Shown piece by piece: positions 1-9,411 of a stretch of 64,000 nucleotides of DNA. Position 1 is the first letter of the stretch; each line of letters opens with the position of its first letter. A program made the position numbers and the translations under genes. The stretch comes from Cyclaneusma minus (Eukaryota > Ascomycota > Leotiomycetes > Marthamycetales > Marthamycetaceae), in NCBI GenBank assembly GCA_037179335.1, contig JAKZHN010000022.1:62001-126000 (forward strand), read 5' to 3'. The notes under the pieces are model-generated. The model searched no databases and had not been told where the DNA came from. It worked only from the letters and a program-made list of their open reading frames with translations.

Positions 1-660
1 GACAGGACTGGCGCGAGGTGGAGAGCTGACCGAGCGCTGACAAGTCGAATTCATTCGGCCCTGATTCGGCAACCCGGGAGCTGGATGGTCCACTTGGTCG
101 AATCTAAATACCCATGAATATACATGTAAGAAAGCTTGAAATAGGAGAAAAACTGGAGTACTTCGAGAGAGGTAGTGCTTTTCTAGAAAAGGCAATAATA
201 ATCGTTGGCCCTTTGATTTCCCCAATGGTGGGAAATTCAAGGGCCTACGATTAACAAGACTCTCAGTAGTACTTATACATTTGGTATTCAAAGGGGTCTA
301 GTGGGAGTCATCGGAATCCAGGAAATTGGAAATGAGAAGTATGTGGTCAGGAGCTTGTTGGAAGACCGGTGAATATGGGTTGATGGTCGATAATTGGGAG
401 AACCAAAGCGGATTGAGGGGGCGATGGTTTGATGGGCTTGCAGCTGCTACTCATTCAAGTGCTCTTGCTGTGAATCGTTTTTTTTTTTCGTTGGCGCAGC
501 ATTGAAAGAGAATCAACTATCGGTGCATTATTAATCCGGTGGCAGAGCATGTCTTGAGCTGTGACGCCACCAATTCATACTCAGACTTCAAGAGCGCCGG
601 TTACATAGAGCTCTTACCAGCTTCAGCGCCCGTGCCAGTTTCACCTCCACCACTGTCAAC
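1..660. other. Intergenic, upstream of ISA2
   Basis: I see no gene. A T-run near 480-489 and pyrimidine-rich sequence precede the ISA2 start codon, so the last few hundred bases probably hold its promoter and 5' UTR. Confidence 0.6.
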
Positions 661-1434
661 ATGGCTGTCCGTTCAGTCTCCGTCCGCTGCCTCAATCGTG
701 CCATACCCACCTCCTTCTCCTCCACCTTCATCCGCCTGACCCCCGCTGCCTCACGACAAACGTTGCCCGCCGACTTCCTTCTCCCAAAAATCCCTACATC
801 AAACTATCGTCACTTCTCCGAAAGCCGGTCCTATAGTCGAAATGTCACTCGGACCTTCAGCCATTCAGCCCGCCTCAGATCCACCGACACTGCTCAAACC
901 CGCACCCTTCGAAACCCCCAATACGACGAAGAAACCAACTCCGAGATGTCCATCCAAGTCACCCCACGCGCCGCAAAGCGTTTATCTGAGATAATGGCCA
1001 AAGACCAAAATCCGAACTTGGCTCTGCGCATCCAAGTCGAATCTGGTGGCTGCCACGGCTTCCAATATCTGATGTCGCTCGTAACGCTACCTACCGAAAT
1101 CCTACAAGCGAAGGAGCAGGGAAAAGCAGAACAGTCACCAGCTCTCAACACCTCCAGCGCAGATCCCAACGCCATGCCTTCCGGCAAGGAAAACATCCCA
1201 TCGTCAGAGGGCTCAGAAAACTCCGAGTTCGACGAAAGCACAATCTTCTCGACACCTTCTCCCACCGGAGCAGGGAATACGTATGTGATCATGGACGGCC
1301 CCTCGCTGGATCTGTTGAAAGGATCCAAGGTGGATTTTACGCAGGAGTTGATTGGGAGCCAGTTCAAGATTGTGGATAACCCGCTGGCGACTAGTAGTTG
1401 TGGGTGTGGGACGAGCTTTGATATTAAGGTTTAG
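661..1434 (+). CDS. ISA2: Mitochondrial iron-sulfur cluster assembly protein Isa2 (A-type scaffold)
   Basis: Single-exon gene of 257 residues. It is an A-type Fe-S protein of the HesB/IscA family; Isa2 works with Isa1 and Iba57 in mitochondria to mature [4Fe-4S] proteins. The N-terminal ~90 residues are rich in Arg, Ser and Thr and poor in acidic residues, as in a mitochondrial presequence. The family domain begins near residue 97 (SIQVTPRAAKRLSEI). The three ligand cysteines are present: C131 in GGCHGFQY, and C247 and C249 in SSCGCGTSF near the C terminus. Between the first and the last two cysteines lies a polar Ser/Glu-rich insertion of about 70 residues (roughly 145-205) that bacterial IscA lacks. 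The ATG at 661 is the first in frame and gives the complete presequence. Identity is secure; only the length of the insert is unusual. Confidence 0.93.
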   Translation: MAVRSVSVRCLNRAIPTSFSSTFIRLTPAASRQTLPADFLLPKIPTSNYRHFSESRSYSRNVTRTFSHSARLRSTDTAQTRTLRNPQYDEETNSEMSIQVTPRAAKRLSEIMAKDQNPNLALRIQVESGGCHGFQYLMSLVTLPTEILQAKEQGKAEQSPALNTSSADPNAMPSGKENIPSSEGSENSEFDESTIFSTPSPTGAGNTYVIMDGPSLDLLKGSKVDFTQELIGSQFKIVDNPLATSSCGCGTSFDIKV

Positions 1435-2698
1435 AGATTTTGGGGATGGTATGAGAGAGGAATGGGGGTTGGGGGGGGGGGGGTGGATGGTTTAAGGAAG
1501 GGGAAGGAAAGGACCTGGTGGATATACCACTCCCGCACGCATCCTCACCACCCGCCAGTATCTTCACCACCACCTGCCGCACCCGCCAACATGACTCCTC
1601 ACTTGCCTTCTCACTTTGTGAAGAAGCCTCGCGCATCTTCACCCGGCGGATGTGTTGGAGATCGAAAGGGCATAAAGGAGCATGGAGCAATGAGCATGAC
1701 GAGCATGCCACATTGATATTAGCTGCGAAAGCTTGTCGCTATGATATGAGCTTTTAATACTAGATACCATGCAACAGTCATCTCTCCAAACTCGCAAGAG
1801 CTTGGCGATTTGCCATCAGGTTCATCTGACTCTGTATTATGGACACGATGCGTCCGGAATCCAAATTTTGACTCTGGATAACGGCAACAACTGTAGAACA
1901 CGAAGAAGGCAACATGTCAACACCTCCGACATAAAACGGCCTTCTAAGCACCCTTGAGACATATGAGCTGCTTTGAGACAGGACAGGACCAAGTAACGGC
2001 TCATGGGGAGCCTGAAAGGCCGAGACACATCACGACCCAAGCCATCACAGATAACTTGAGGAACGACAGATGATCAGGTCCTCAGAGTTGAGCCAAGTAA
2101 TCAGATAGAATCCCAGATCGACAGAAATTCAAGGCGGCCAGTACAAGTCCAAACAACCAAAGCAAATCAAGGGTAATCAATTGCGGACAAGTGCTCAGGT
2201 GACAAGCCAAGTTCGAAGTTCATAAATTTGTTCTCTATTCCAAACTCTGCGCCCGTGACAGGAACAACCAAGTGACCACAACCTCCACTCCAAAGCCAAC
2301 TACTGTCGACTCGCTTCCAATGATTTGTTTGTCCTGTATAGTCCTCCTGGCACACAATATCTGCGCCAGCAGGGTGGAAGGGACTGGCTGTCTAGGCCGC
2401 TGGTTCGATTTTCCACTGAACGATATTATATAAGTGACGCTCGAGTCCATGGAGAGGAACAGGAGGTAGGCAATAATGTGGATTGAATGCAAGACGTTGC
2501 ATGTAAAGAAAAAGGGCGGTCGAAGCGGCACACAAGTCAGTCCATCATATGAAGCAGTCACAACTCACGGTCCGAAACAAATCCCATTGCGCCAATCACC
2601 TTAGTTTTGGTATGCTAACGCCATGTCGTACCAGCTAGCTACATCCCAGGAAACCAGCACTTCATTAACCCGTTGCTCGCCCAAACAGAACCCGAAAC
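1435..2698. other. Intergenic between convergent ISA2 and RPL7
   Basis: No convincing gene. A G-run lies at about 1469-1482, just downstream of the ISA2 stop. The short open frames here lack recognisable domains and splice context. The stretch probably holds the two 3' UTRs and spacer. Confidence 0.5.
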
Positions 2699-3741
2699 TT
2701 AGTTCATCTGTCTGATGAGAGCGTTGATCTTCTCCTCGCGGTTACCAAGGTCACCACCCTCGACGAAGTGACGGAACTTGCGGGTGCGGAAACCACCAGT
2801 AGGGTTGCTGAGCTTGAAGGGCCACAGGAAGTTGGCGGCCTGCTTGAAGTTGGGGCCGACGGTGAAGATCTCGTGGATCAAGTCCTCCATGCAGACGATG
2901 CCGTACTTGCCGAGGTTCTCCTCGATGAGGCTGTTGTCGGTGAGAGGAATGCGCTGCTTGTTGATCTTTCCGTAACCGCGCTTGTAGATGAGCTCACGGA
3001 CGGTCTTGAGGTTGGGGTAACCGTAGGCGATCCAGGGCTCGACGACCTTCAGCATCTCAAGGGTGGCCTTGGTGAGACGGACAAAGACACCGTTGTTGAT
3101 CTGGAGGAGACGGAGGAGCTGGAGGATCTTGCGGGGCTTGGGGGCGATCTTGTTGATACCCTTGATGCGGACAACGAAGACCAACTTGTCCTCGGCGGGA
3201 ACGTAGAGGTTGCCCTCCTTCTTGGCGATACGGGCAAGGCGGATCTTCTCGCGCTCAGCGTGCTGGTACTCCTTGACGTAGGACTCGGCACGCTTGAAGA
3301 TGACACCACGCTTCTCCTTGTTGGCCTGGTAGTGCAAGTCAGCAATGTGTTCGTCTTGGATTCACATGTTGCGGCACGCAATGACATGGTCGTGTTTGGT
3401 TCAGACCCGAAAGATGGTTAATTTGGCAACAACATCGACACCGTAGTGTCTAGTCGCACAGTTGGTAGTTATGCATCATAACCATCGACCATGCCATGCG
3501 CGTGTGCAGTGAGAGATGTACGGACCTTCTTCTTCTTCTCGATCTCAGCGAGCTTCTCCTGGCGAGCCTTCTCCTGGGTCTTGCGCTTCTTCAGGAGGGT
3601 CTCGGGGACCAAGATCTGGTCGTGGGTGGGGACCGTCCTGCATGATATTAGTCTGTGTCCACAGTCCATCATAGATGGATGAGAGCGCCGAGTGAAGAAT
3701 TGCAGCTATAGCGCGACATTCTCGACAGGCTGACTCGACAT
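2699..3741 (-). CDS. RPL7: 60S ribosomal protein L7 (uL30)
   Basis: Structural protein of the large cytosolic ribosomal subunit. Three exons fit: 3741-3713, 3637-3526 and 3325-2699 (complement), giving about 255 residues. Exon 2 carries the conserved N-terminal stretch VPTHDQILVPETLLKKRK; exon 3 carries the uL30 core, including VVRIKGINKIAPKPRK and the C-terminal GGDLGNREEKINALI. Intron 2 (3326-3525) is GT-AG and hosts a C/D snoRNA. Intron 1 (3638-3712) ends in a normal CAG, but no GT donor keeps the frame; a GC donor after codon 9 (MSSQPVENVA) does. Exon lengths 29+112+627 sum to a multiple of three under this model. The core is certain; the first nine or so codons are less so. Confidence 0.9.
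3396..3485 (-). ncRNA. Intronic C/D box snoRNA in RPL7 intron 2 (snR39/snR59/snR39b-like)
   Basis: On the minus strand intron 2 of RPL7 contains, in order, a TGGTT stem strand, a near-consensus C box (ATGATGC against RTGATGA), a D box CTGA (complement of 3401-3404) and a matching AACCA stem strand. The 14 nt directly upstream of the D box (complement of 3405-3418) are perfectly complementary to ACCCGAAAGATGGT, a segment of the universally conserved 5' part of large-subunit rRNA. By the D-box-plus-five rule this targets the G of ACCCG, which I take to be yeast 25S G805. In Saccharomyces the RPL7A and RPL7B introns host snR39 and snR59, which methylate the nearby A807, so host-gene conservation agrees. 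I see no second guide (D'). Confidence 0.8.
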
Positions 3742-5181
3742 TGGATGAATTTGATCAGTGAGCTTGTGCAGGATCGCGCGCACTTCCACTCCCCATGGAG
3801 GTAGAAGTGCTCGTCCATTGCGACAGCTGCTCCGCTGACAAAACCCCAAACAAAGTTCGGGACACGATGCAGCGCACGGGAGTCAATTCATGTTCGTCGC
3901 CTGCTCAACGAATCGCTTCGGAGCAGGCCAGTACTAGGGAATTGCGTGCGGCACTGAATTTGAAGGCGAAGACTCGGAAGTCTTCAGCCTCAAGACCCCG
4001 AGCTCCGTCTCTCGTGGCGCAAGCTCTTGCGAGCAGGAAGCCAGGAGGGAGGAGCCCAAGAAGAATCGAGCTGGCTGCGCTGCGTCAACTGCGTGGAAGA
4101 CCGCGACAGTCTCGGCAGCGCGCCCAGCGAGAGGACACAGCTATATCGGAACCCATTGCACGTCGAGCCCCATCGGTAGGAGGATCACACATACGAGGTG
4201 GACTTGGTGGAAGGCATCGTGGCGGTTGGCGGAGGGGATGCCGGCGGAGATGGTGCTGGAGGTGGTGTTGTCGAGGTTGTCGAAGTTGGCAGAGTAGGAG
4301 AAGGCAGAGAGTTGGTTTGTCGCCAAAAGTTTGTGGCGCTGAACGGATTGAGGGAGGTCCGTGCGCCGGAAGGGTTAGGGCCTGCTGGCTGCCTTGTCAG
4401 GCCGAAACGGCCTCCTGCATGTAAACTGGAAAACATCGGTTCAGCCCGCAGCACTGCAAATTTGGAGTCCAATCAGCTTTTCCTGCAGCTGCAAGTCTTT
4501 CCCCTCAGTTCCGGAGCGGTGCCCGCCGGTAAGTGTCGGTTCAGTTCTTTTGTGAAGCAAATTGAAGTAAAATGGAAATATCCAGGGACGATGGACTGGC
4601 GTATCTTACAAAAAATGATTTCTTCTGTGTGGCATCGACCATTTTCTCCCCAGTTTTTTTTTCTTCCAGTCACGAAAATCGGCCGGCTCGGAAAATCCAT
4701 TTCCACGAAAAGCTGCACCCCGCATCGCGGGGACGTGGGGGCCCCCTACATGTATCAATGGCATCACACCACCATCGCCGCACGCCCTTCGGCTTTCCAC
4801 CAGACGTCTTGATCCGTTTGTAATCCATTCAAGCGTCAGATTTCCATTCAAGCGTCAGATTTCCAATCAATACTTCACTTCAATGGATTTCAAATCCGTA
4901 TTGTTACACTGCTGTGGTGGGTCTCCATCTCTCTCTTTCCAAGATATATATATGGCGAGAAGGGTCCTCCGATCTGTTGCTTGCTGCTTCCTCCATCCTC
5001 AGAAGCACTCGGCAATTCGGATACAAAACAGTCTCCTTCCTTTGGAATACGCAACTAGACAACTAGTAACTTTTGCTCTCCTGACCTGTCCATTGTCTAC
5101 TACACTTTGTGCTTTGTCAAACAAGCTCTTCAAGATCGCCTCGCAACACAATCTCACCCTTTACACACATCATCATTGATC
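3742..5181. other. Intergenic between RPL7 and the Gal80-like gene (divergent promoters)
   Basis: No gene is supported. Overlapping open frames at 3.8-4.8 kb on both strands are low-complexity (Gly/Val or Pro/Ser/Thr runs) and look like out-of-frame readings of GC-skewed promoter DNA. Features seen: a TA-rich stretch around 4944-4953, and a perfect tandem duplication of a 19-bp unit at 4827-4864, about 320 bp upstream of the oxidoreductase start. Confidence 0.5.
4827..4864. repeat. Two perfect tandem copies of a 19-bp unit
   Basis: ATTCAAGCGTCAGATTTCC occurs twice back to back (4827-4845 and 4846-4864). It lies in the region upstream of the oxidoreductase gene. It is unrelated in sequence to the larger 19-bp repeat family found elsewhere in the window. 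Confidence 0.95.
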
Positions 5182-6357
5182 ATGGCCCCTATTCGTGTTG
5201 CTCTCATCGGCCTGTCTCGCAACTCCATCTCCTCCTGGGCGGCAACCGCTCACCTGCCCTACCTCATCTCCACTCGCGGCAAAGCCCACTATGAGATCGC
5301 AGCACTATGCAATTCCAGCAAAAAGGCTGCCGAAGACGCGGTGAAGCATTTCAATCTCCCTCCCACCACCAAGACCTATGGCGACCCCGCCTCCCTAGCC
5401 GCCGACCCCGACATCGACCTTGTCGTCTGCTCCGTCCGAGTCGACTCTCACTTCCCCGCCATCCAGCCCTCTATTCAAGCCGGAAAACCCGTCTACGTAG
5501 AATGGCCTTTAGCCGAGAGCCTTGACAGAGCCCTCGAATTAACCGGAGACAAGCAACTCAAGGATAGCATCATAGGCCTTCAGCAACAATGCTCACCTCT
5601 CGCACTCGCAATCAAGCAAGAGCTTGCTTCGGGACGCATTGGCAAAGTCCTAAACAGCAACGTCGTCAACTTCAACAAATTGACACAAGAGTATACTCTA
5701 ACAGAAGGCCTGTCCATCCTTGCAGACAGGAAAATCGGAGCCAATGGGATTTCTATCATCTATGCTCATCTGATCGACATGGTTCATTCCGTCCTCGGCG
5801 AATTTGAAAACTTCGATAGCAGGTCGCAGATTCAGTTTCCCACTGCCACCATTGTTGACAAAGATGGGAAACCTACACGCACGCTTGACACCGATGTGCC
5901 CGATTTCCTAGTCGCTCACGGACGCCTGGCGAAGAACTCACTCAACAATAACATCGCCGACGATGCAATCCTTTCCGTGACATGGAAGGACAGCCAGCCA
6001 TTCAAAGGCTCCCCCGCCTTCATCTGGACGATCACAGGCGAAAAGGGTCAGATCAGAGCGAGCAGCGAACAACCCTATCTCAATGCCATCATAGATGGAC
6101 TTCCTATCAAGCTCGAAGTACACGACTATGCAACTGACAAGGTATCTGAGATTCCTTGCGAGTTTCCGGAGTGGCAGAAGGAATTGCCGGCTAGGGCGAG
6201 GAGTGTGGCTGAGTTGTATGAAAGGTATGCGGGGTGGGTTGAGGGGGGGAAGAAGGATGAGGTGGAGGAGAGAGGGGAATGGCCGAGACTGCATGATGCG
6301 GTGAGGAGACATAGGGAGATTCAGGAGGCGTTTGATCACTTTGATGCTAGGAAGTAG
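5182..6357 (+). CDS. Gfo/Idh/MocA-family NAD(P)-binding oxidoreductase, Gal80-like
   Basis: Single-exon protein of 391 residues. The N terminus (IRVALIGLSRNSISSWAATAHLPYL) is a Rossmann fold with a modified glycine loop and the 'GLS..W...HLPY' pattern of the fungal Gal80 branch. VYVEWPLAES sits where the catalytic family has the EKP motif; replacement of the Lys by Trp is typical of Gal80-like proteins and argues that the usual dehydrogenase lysine is missing. The C-terminal half is the alpha/beta Gfo/Idh/MocA C-domain. In yeast Gal80 represses Gal4, but filamentous fungi generally lack that circuit, so a regulatory role is not implied. I chose the ATG at 5182 because it directly precedes the Rossmann strand; an earlier in-frame start at 5107 would add 25 residues without homology value. 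Substrate unknown. Confidence 0.85.
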   Translation: MAPIRVALIGLSRNSISSWAATAHLPYLISTRGKAHYEIAALCNSSKKAAEDAVKHFNLPPTTKTYGDPASLAADPDIDLVVCSVRVDSHFPAIQPSIQAGKPVYVEWPLAESLDRALELTGDKQLKDSIIGLQQQCSPLALAIKQELASGRIGKVLNSNVVNFNKLTQEYTLTEGLSILADRKIGANGISIIYAHLIDMVHSVLGEFENFDSRSQIQFPTATIVDKDGKPTRTLDTDVPDFLVAHGRLAKNSLNNNIADDAILSVTWKDSQPFKGSPAFIWTITGEKGQIRASSEQPYLNAIIDGLPIKLEVHDYATDKVSEIPCEFPEWQKELPARARSVAELYERYAGWVEGGKKDEVEERGEWPRLHDAVRRHREIQEAFDHFDARK

Positions 6358-6793
6358 GGGAAAGGGGGTTGGGGTTGACATGATTTGAAGTGTCTGTAGT
6401 TGTGTAATGCCGATAGGGGCAAGGGTCAGGGAATTTAGGGGGGAATTGAACTACGTACCGTTGTATCGATGTTCCAACAGTTCCGAATATTGAAGTCCAG
6501 ATAGTGGGACTGTGACCGTTGAGTTACGACATGGAGTAGCTAGTCTTTTACTGCGACACTGTCAGTCATCTCACATCTGGGAAATGATAGATCAGTTTCT
6601 AAATTTCCATGAAATGAGTCACCTATGTATGAAGTTAAAACACACGCTAACCAGCTTTAATCGTAGTTTCCAGTCAACCATGGTTCAGCACCGCACTTTG
6701 ACACATTCCCCACCCACAAACCCACACTCCATCAACAAATTGCAACAAATTACACATAATCTCCTAATGCTAGACAGTAAATCCAAAAAAAAT
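6358..6793. other. Intergenic between the Gal80-like gene and the tRNA-like locus
   Basis: Contains the 3' end of the oxidoreductase transcript and AT-rich spacer. I see no gene or repeat in it. Confidence 0.5.
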
Positions 6794-6908
6794 ATGGGCT
6801 GTGTCGGATTCGAACCGACGTCCTCCTAACTGTGATTCTGTAGAAACTACCCCCGATGACCCATGGGTTCTACCACAGTTAGGTGCGCTACCATTGTGCC
6901 AATAGTCC
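6794..6908 (-). tRNA. Intron-containing tRNA or recent tRNA pseudogene, apparent anticodon GTG (His)
   Basis: The minus strand folds as a tRNA: 5' acceptor GGACTAT, D arm GGCACAATGGTAGCGC, anticodon stem CCTAA/TTAGG, five-base variable loop, T arm GTCGG-TTCGAAT-CCGAC and 3' acceptor ACAGCCC plus A. The anticodon loop starts CTGTGG, read as GTG with G37, and is followed by an insertion of about 43 nt at the usual 37/38 intron position. Three helix positions are A.C mismatches: two in the acceptor (positions 3 and 6) and one in the D stem (position 12). All three would be repaired by A to G on this strand, i.e. they look like C-to-T changes on the other strand. The D arm otherwise resembles eukaryotic tRNA-Trp. 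Either a functional tRNA with mismatches or a decaying copy; identity uncertain. Confidence 0.55.
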
Positions 6909-7293
6909 TTTTTTGTTGTATGATACCCAGTCACTTATTCTGATTCATATAGCTACCTGGGAGAACTGATTGACATAGCTTCTGTTCACCACAGCAGGTG
7001 CACTACCATTGTGCCAACAGTCTTGTGATCGTATTATGCTATCTTGTTGCTTATTCTGATTCATTTAGTTACCCAAAATTTAAAAAAAAAAACTGATCGA
7101 CTTTCTGTATTCAGTTTGCACTTACCTAAGACTCAGAAGCACGAAAAGTGAAGTTGATCCGAAGGATAGTAGACACTATCACCATGAGTAAATTCCATGG
7201 CTTTTACCACAGTTAGGTGCGCTACCATTGTGCCAACAGTCCTGCGATTGTATTAAGATACCCTACTGCTTATTTTAATTCATAAGGTGCCAA
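6902..7293. repeat. Degenerate tandem copies of the 5' half of the tRNA plus flank
   Basis: The 5' half of the tRNA recurs at about 6988-7023 and 7205-7242 (complement), each time followed by a diverged copy of the same flank (recognisable by 'cttattctgattcat' at about 6930, 7050 and 7265). The copies carry GGACTGT or AGACTGT acceptor strands and no T arm, so they cannot make tRNA. The spacing is roughly 115 and 220 bp. Confidence 0.8.
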
Positions 7294-7976
7294 CATACCA
7301 GGTTCGCCTTGATTGTGTCAAAAGTCTCAAAAGTATTTTCAATCTTGACTCTTTTGCTTTTTGGGGGTCTGGAAATTCCTGTACCGGAGGGATGTATGAG
7401 AGTCAGACTTTGAGAGTAACTTGCGGAACACAGATGACAACTGATACAAATGATAAACAAAATTCTCCCTTGAGTGATTGGAATTAGGGGTTAGGGTTGT
7501 CTTAGGCTTCACTGATCAACGACAAGATCTGGCATTGGCTTCAATCATCGGGATCGACAGCAGAGATTTCTTAGGAATCATGACAGACTGTCGGACATCC
7601 TCGAATCTCACTGTCATCGACTGTCGACAGATCATAACCACTCCAGCCTCTACAGATCCTCATCGTATAACAAGTTCCAGTTGTCTCGTGTCAATTACCT
7701 TGCTGCCTACTGTAACACTGTTGGCTCTAGACTTCCAGGCTCATGCTTTCAAACACGGATCATAATTCATTCCCTAATAGCATAGGAGGGTAACTAAATA
7801 TACATGTAGGACCAGCCACATAATCATATCACCCTTTTCCTTGCTAAATCCTATAGCTTCTCCCAAAAAGGCTTATACCGATACTCCTGCTTTCCAAAAA
7901 CCGAGCCCTAAGAAGTAAAATCCCCACATCCCATTCCGTCGTTTTCCCCATATTTCTTCCCAAGTTCGACCTTTAC
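7294..7976. other. Intergenic downstream of the cytochrome b561 gene
   Basis: I see no gene. The short open frame at 7478-7765 has no recognisable domain. The final ~100 bases are probably the 3' UTR of the minus-strand gene that follows. Confidence 0.5.
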
Positions 7977-9411
7977 TTACCTCATAGGCCAATTCGGCGT
8001 CCCATTGCCCTCAAAAGACGACGTAGTACCCTCATTGCTGTTCACATAAACCGCCTTCTCACTATCCCTATCCGCAATTTGTTGCACCTCCCGACTCGCA
8101 ACCGGCCTCATCTTCTCACCCTCCTCACCCTCCCTCTTCCCCCTACTCCTCTTCAAGCTCAACAAATTAACCCCCATCCAAACAACCCAAACCAGCCCCG
8201 CCACAACCCCATAAGCCACATAAACCCCCCTGGATTGACCATACAACTGCAGTCCAAACCCACCATTAATTATCCCAAGCGTAATAACCGCCCGTCCCCA
8301 CCAAACATGTGGATAAGTCCCTAAGTTAGGACGGCCGCGTGAGAGATACAACACGTGGTGCAATAGTCCAGTAAATGGCTGCAAGGCCAAGGCACCGCCG
8401 GCGACGAGGGCGATTATGGCATGGTAGGTGCTGAGTTGCTGGCTTGAGGTTGCGAGGTAAATTCCCATCATCATGGCTGCAAGGACCATTATGTAACTGA
8501 ATGACATCCAGCTGGCGTGTACCCAGAGTGTGCCGCGACGGTTGGAGAGGCGAATGTACATGGCGCCTAGCGGGAAGAAGAACGCATAAGCTAGACAGGC
8601 CATGACAGCATGAGCTAGTACTACGGCGTTGTAGTTCGAGGGTATGGCGGTTGCGGCGCCGGCACCGGTTGCTGCTAATGCGGCGGGCATGTTGGTGAAT
8701 GGGCTGATCGTGTCGCTGCCACCGGTTGCTTCGACTAAGTTGAGTTGGGCGGAGCCGTAGACATCGTGGATGTGCATGGGCATGGTGATGGAGTCGGTGA
8801 GAATGGGTGAGCCGGTTTTGCTGGCCCAGATCCAGCTGGAGTCAGGGTCTGTGAAGCTCATGTTTCCTCCCTTCCATGAATTGCAGTTTGTACCTGTGGA
8901 TGTGTCAGAACAGGCACTTGTACGCCATAACGAATAAGTATCCCAAGTAACTCGAAATGAACTCACACTTGACATTAGCAATCATCATGCCATTTGCGAT
9001 CCCAGATCCCGCAAGCAAGGTCACTTCCGCCGTGCTATTGTTGCTAGGCTCCATATTACCAATCCCCAACCTCGGTGACAAAGTGACATTCGTGCCAGCA
9101 GCATCTGCATATACCATGAAGAGGTTTGAGTCTAACATGGAGCGTCCTTGGCCTAATTCAATCCATTGAAGAGTCGAGGGGCCGCTAATTTGGAAGTAGA
9201 TATCTCCCGAGTTGCTTTGAGCTGTAGTCTCGGGTATGTTGACGACGAAACATGTGCCGGACGAGGGTACGCAATACGAAGACGTTGGGACTTTGTCGGA
9301 AACAACACCGATAATCGTTGAGCCTGGAAAAGGTCAATTTGCAAGTCAGATCAAGAGCTTCAGAGAGGTTCACGCACCTAACGCCAAAGCGGCGACACGT
9401 GAGAGATGCAT
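7977..9411 (-). CDS. DOMON (CDH-type cytochrome) plus cytochrome b561 / ferric-reductase-like membrane protein
   Basis: Three exons (complement 9411-9378, 9323-8967, 8893-7977) give 435 residues. Exon 1 encodes the start of a signal peptide (MHLSRVAALALG). Next comes a DOMON domain like the cytochrome domain of cellobiose dehydrogenase, with YCVPSSGTCF, the LGQGRSM region, a Met-rich GMMIANVKC strand and IHDVYGSAQ; such domains bind b-type haem through Met and His. From about residue 235 there are five hydrophobic segments with histidines (AHAVMACL, HASWM, YHAIIAL, HHVLYL, YPHVWWG), the cytochrome b561 fold. The basic/acidic C-tail is cytoplasmic by prediction. Likely role: trans-membrane electron transfer at the plasma membrane with an extracytoplasmic haem acceptor; the partner is not visible here. 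Both introns have good GT-AG sites and the exon lengths sum in frame. Confidence 0.88.

Noticed and set aside
2768..3421. 217-codon plus-strand open frame opposite RPL7
   Set aside because: It mirrors the highly biased codons of RPL7 and has only repetitive Leu/Asp/Val composition.
3795..4812. Overlapping open frames on both strands upstream of the Gal80-like gene
   Set aside because: Gly/Val/Asp-rich on one strand and Pro/Ser/Thr-rich on the other, the usual pattern of codon-biased noise in GC-skewed promoter DNA.
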